From: Sipunculus nudus
Taxonomy: Eukaryota > Annelida > Sipuncula > Golfingiida > Sipunculidae
Direction of reading: 5' to 3'
DNA: 64,000 nucleotides
NCBI GenBank assembly: GCA_026874595.1
Contig: CM049312.1
Location: 28,669,456 to 28,733,455, forward strand
Shown: positions 60,571 through 64,000 of the stretch, piece after piece
Position numbering within the stretch: the first letter of the stretch is position 1
Layout of the letters: the number at the start of each line of letters is the position of its first letter
The notes under the pieces: model-generated
Seen by the model: only the letters and a program-made list of their open reading frames with translations
What the model was told of the DNA's origin: nothing
Database searches by the model: none
Position numbers and translations under genes: made by a program

Positions 60571-63175
60571 TGCCAAATATCATACCTTTTCCTGTTGATT
60601 TATCTGATGTTTATTTGACATACACAACAATGTTGAGATGTACAGCTATTATATATAATGCCCCAGCAGTCACATTCGGTGTCACAGCAAAAACACTGGT
60701 AACATGATTTTGTATGCTTGCTAGTATCCATACCTATTGACAAGGTTTGTAGGTATAGTTCCACTACCCCTGTTCACCTGATTATTTGCAATTATCTCCA
60801 TGTAAAACAAACTTGCCAAACAGAACTTGCACCAGTGGCAGAAAGAGGAAAATGTGTCTTTTGGTTACCTCACCTGCTTTATACATATGTTCAGAGTATG
60901 CGAAATCCGTCGGTCCTGCGGACCTGACCGGCTAGATATATGAGGGTTCGATAGGATCTCTTATTCAGCCGGACCAATTGTCCGCCTAAGAAAAATTTTT
61001 GGCTTTTCACTGCCGGGTCCACTGGCCTTTTTCAAACAATATCGTTTGATTCAGAGACCTATTTTCTTAGATTATGATAAAGCATGTGTAAAAAAATCTC
61101 TGCGTAAACACTCCCACGTGCGTTTTTGTGTTGCTCGTTGCATTTGATCAGCAAGGGTGTACAGAATAAAAATATAAGTATCTTGATACACTAGTGCAGT
61201 TATGATTTCTCTATAAAAGACGAATTCGCCGAGAATCACACTAATTGTTGTTAGCATCGACAATTATTAGTGTGGCAATCGAAGGTGGCATTTTGAAACA
61301 GAGGCGTTAAGACCAGACAATTCGGTTTCCAAACCATTCACAAGATTTCCACAATTTCGCCACGCGGGCAAAACACTGCAAAACCAGAATTTTTCCTGCT
61401 GGTTTGATGAAATAAGAGATAATAAATTCGCACATTGCATTAAAAATTAGGCAAGTAGCGGTTAAACATCAACAAGAGGAAATCCTTTTCATTTGCTCAT
61501 ATATAATATGAATGTTCATCACCTTTCGGCAAAAACAGAGTTCTTTTCGTTTTCCATATTTGTCAACCAGCGGTGTCAGTTTCTATTTTTAACATCAAGA
61601 CAGACCTTCGTGACTGACTGATGATTTGTCACGCCTACGTTCCTGTGATTGGCTAGGTGACAACTCCCAGTAGCCAGAGAGCCAATCAGATATTCATAGT
61701 AAGAATCTGCTCATGTGACTTCATTCATAAAATTTTTGGCGGGAATGAGTGTGCGGATATCGCTCACGCTGTTCGGAAAAAGCTCACGGTGTCCATGAAA
61801 CTAATTTTTCAACTAAGACCATAAGGCCCTGAGTAAAATTGGGCAAATAAAGTATAATTTAATATTGATCCTGGCACTGACGAAGTCTAGGACGTGATCA
61901 TAATCATAAGGTTAAATGTCTGATAAGATAAGAATTACGTGATTTCATGTTAATTAAGTGCCATAGCTCTTGGAGCAGATCCTGTCTGTTACCACTCGCT
62001 TGAGGTCGTTTCTATTCAGAATTGATTCTGAGTATGATTCTGCGCTAAGTGCAAGTCTGGCCCGGGTATAAGAGCGAAATTTTGACTTGCGCAGTCAAAT
62101 AAAATCAGATAGGTCTGTAATCGTGACACATATAAATTATAATAAGCTAATATTTTCATCGCTGATTGTTATATATATGTCAATGTTCATTGATATTATT
62201 GAGAAAGGTAACAAATATTAGTAACAATAAAATTTATTTTTGGAAAAGTCAGTTCACGTCACTATCAACCGCCACATATAAAATATAAACATGTTTACAA
62301 ATTTGAGAGGATATTCAGTATGGTTATATATTATAGGTGTAATTAACAGGTAAAATAATGCAGTTTAAGTTCCAAGCCAGGAGTAGGCTAAATAGTGCAC
62401 GGAAGTCTTGCATACAACAAAATATCTCCGAATATGTTAAAAGAGGTTTGTTTTATTTATATTCATAAATTCACAATAAAACTATTGACACTTATTGTTA
62501 CATATGCTTTCTTTTTGATACCGGTCACTGAATTAATATACTTCACAGCAGGTCCTACAAAGATCTGACAGGACCGGCAATAAGTCTTCTGCAGCAGGAC
62601 CCACTGTCCTGCTGAGGACTGGAAGATTTTGCAAACTCTGTATGTTTATTCACTTTACAGCCTTGTTGATATGTCTCGTGCATGCGAGTATATATATCTA
62701 TGGTTAAAGGGGTCCCTAACAAGTAACTATTTATACTTCTTGGATATGGATACATGAGGTAACATTGAAGCGCATGCATACGGAGAATACAAGTCTCACT
62801 GTAAACAGAGGTCAACAACTCTTGATTATTTGTCCCATAAATATGGGTGTCTCTTTTGTGCATAACATCAATTATGATGGCATCCCTGTTCTCAGCCATG
62901 CCCATTTCATAGATTGGTGGTAAGATGTCACTACAGAATAGACCAGTTTCCTATTAAATGGTTTTAAATTGTTTACATCAAAATTACATAAGGTAAGCTA
63001 TCACTTTAATTAACTTCAGTTAATTACACATTTTCCTCTTTCTGCCCTTGGGGCAAAAATTTATGGCATTCTGTGAAAAAAATTCATGAAAAAAACAGGA
63101 CAAGGGTGGTGGAACAGACTATAATAACTTTTCCAAGTTATGTTCATTACTAAAATTATTTGTCCTTTATTTTGA
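60571..63175 (+). other. PHKG: PHKG intron 8, single-copy part
   Basis: No PHKG exon recognised. 61260-62110 is less AT-rich with scattered CG sites and could be a regulatory or promoter region, but nothing specific is seen. GGTCCTGCGGACC at 60914-60926 is a perfect odd-length palindrome. A 116-codon minus-strand frame at 62555-62905 has no recognised domain. Confidence 0.45.
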
Positions 63176-64000
63176 TTTTTGGCTCAGCTGACTTTCAGTC
63201 ATGCTGGGCTAAAGTGATGGGTCTTTGTCCGTCGTCCTTCCGTCTGTCCGTCCGTCCGTCCGGCCGTCCGATAGCAGGGCACAAATCGTAACCATAGGGG
63301 CTAGGACCATGAACCCTATGCAGTCTTAGAGGTTCTAAAAAGGTCTCCTTGCTTACTGAAATTAGGTCACTGCGACCTATATTCTCGAAGTTATTCGGTG
63401 TGTTTGCACCCCCCAGAAATAATTCTTTTTGCCAAAATTTTCATCCGAAACCTTCCATCTTTCACATACAGCTCACCTACCAACAGGGGAAGAACCATAA
63501 TTATTTTGAGGTCACAAGGTCAAAGGTCAAGGTCACAGAACCAACTTCTTTGAAAAGCCTGTGGATGCATTTTAAGCCCAACCTTTCATCCCAATTCTTT
63601 GATCTTTCACATATAGCTCACCTACTAAGTGGGAGAAGAATCCTATAGATGTTGAGGTCACAAGGTCAAAGGTCAGGGTGACAGGATCCACTTCTTTGAA
63701 AAGGTTGTGGACACATTTCAAGCTAGACCTTTCATTCCAAACCTTTCAGCACTGATATCGCTTCTCTGCCAACAGGGGAAAAGACCTGTTGATTTTTAGG
63801 TCAAAGGTCAAGTTCACAGCACCCTCTTCTTGCATGGAGTCATTTTCAGGCAAACTTTTCAATCTATACTTTCCATCTGTCATATTTGGCTTACCTACCA
63901 GTAGGGGAAGAAGCCTATTGATGTTGAGTTAAAAAGGTCAAAGGTCAAGGTCACAATATTGTACTAAATGCTTGTGAACATACATTTTTTTAAAAGGTTG
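63176..64000 (+). mobile_element. Family B element, copy 3, cut by window end
   Basis: Starts TTTTTGGCTCAGCTGACTTT (one change from the family start) and follows copies 1 and 2 closely through the AGGTCAAAGGTCA modules. It continues past 64000. Confidence 0.85.

Noticed and set aside
62555-62905. 116-codon minus-strand frame in intron 8
   Set aside because: No domain, signal peptide or splice support; composition looks like ordinary intron sequence.
57744-64000. Search for PHKG exon 9 (helix H onward)
   Set aside because: No segment resembling the expected DPxxRxTAxxALxHPF region preceded by an acceptor was found; the exon is presumably beyond the window.

Overview
The window is animal nuclear DNA: AT-rich, full of repeats, with short exons separated by long introns that have GT...AG borders. 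The one gene I can name is a phosphorylase kinase gamma (catalytic) subunit gene on the + strand. Eight coding exons between 23152 and 57743 join in frame into 269 residues, and the calmodulin-binding C-terminus must lie beyond the right edge. The repeat style (several families beginning AGCTCAGCTGA with CCGT or CTGT tracts, many copies of AGGTCAAAGGTCA, TA microsatellites) suggests a lophotrochozoan, most likely a bivalve mollusc. The taxon is an inference from repeat style, not something the sequence proves.

Layout. 1-22740 is upstream DNA made almost entirely of transposable-element copies and tandem arrays. It holds a 2.9-kb element with a 176-bp array inside (59-3005), AGCTCAGCTGA-family copies (5231-7664 and 18796-20310), a foldback element built of GAATTC and CCCGGG palindromes (9262-10113), an element with a minus-strand zinc-knuckle reading frame (10119-11342), a 147-bp array (11740-13320), a GTATCCCC-ended element with a 289-bp array (13324-16188) and an element carrying ten copies of GTTACGGGTGGGACA (16230-18322). 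A TATA-like box and a leader precede exon 1 (22744-23252).

Introns 1 to 3 (7.2, 15.4 and 8.5 kb) are swollen by insertions. Intron 2 holds a composite element at 31166-40204. It contains a 1069-bp unit repeated three times almost without change (32073-35280) and a nested 3780-bp transposon with a perfect 8-bp target duplication (36325-40104). A tRNA-derived SINE follows (40206-40490). Introns 4 to 7 are short (374-990 bp) and exons 4-8 are clustered at 54556-57743. Intron 8 runs off the window and contains two more AGCTCAGCTGA-family elements.

Functionally there is one gene. The encoded kinase would phosphorylate glycogen phosphorylase and so drive glycogen breakdown. Everything else is mobile or tandem DNA, apart from two weak coding candidates: the zinc-knuckle frame, and a 96-residue secreted-type frame antisense in intron 3. 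The most notable non-genic signals are the dense nuclear-receptor-like half-site arrays, the GTGGTCACA hairpin array inside the nested transposon, and the dispersed GTTACGGGTGGGACA motif.
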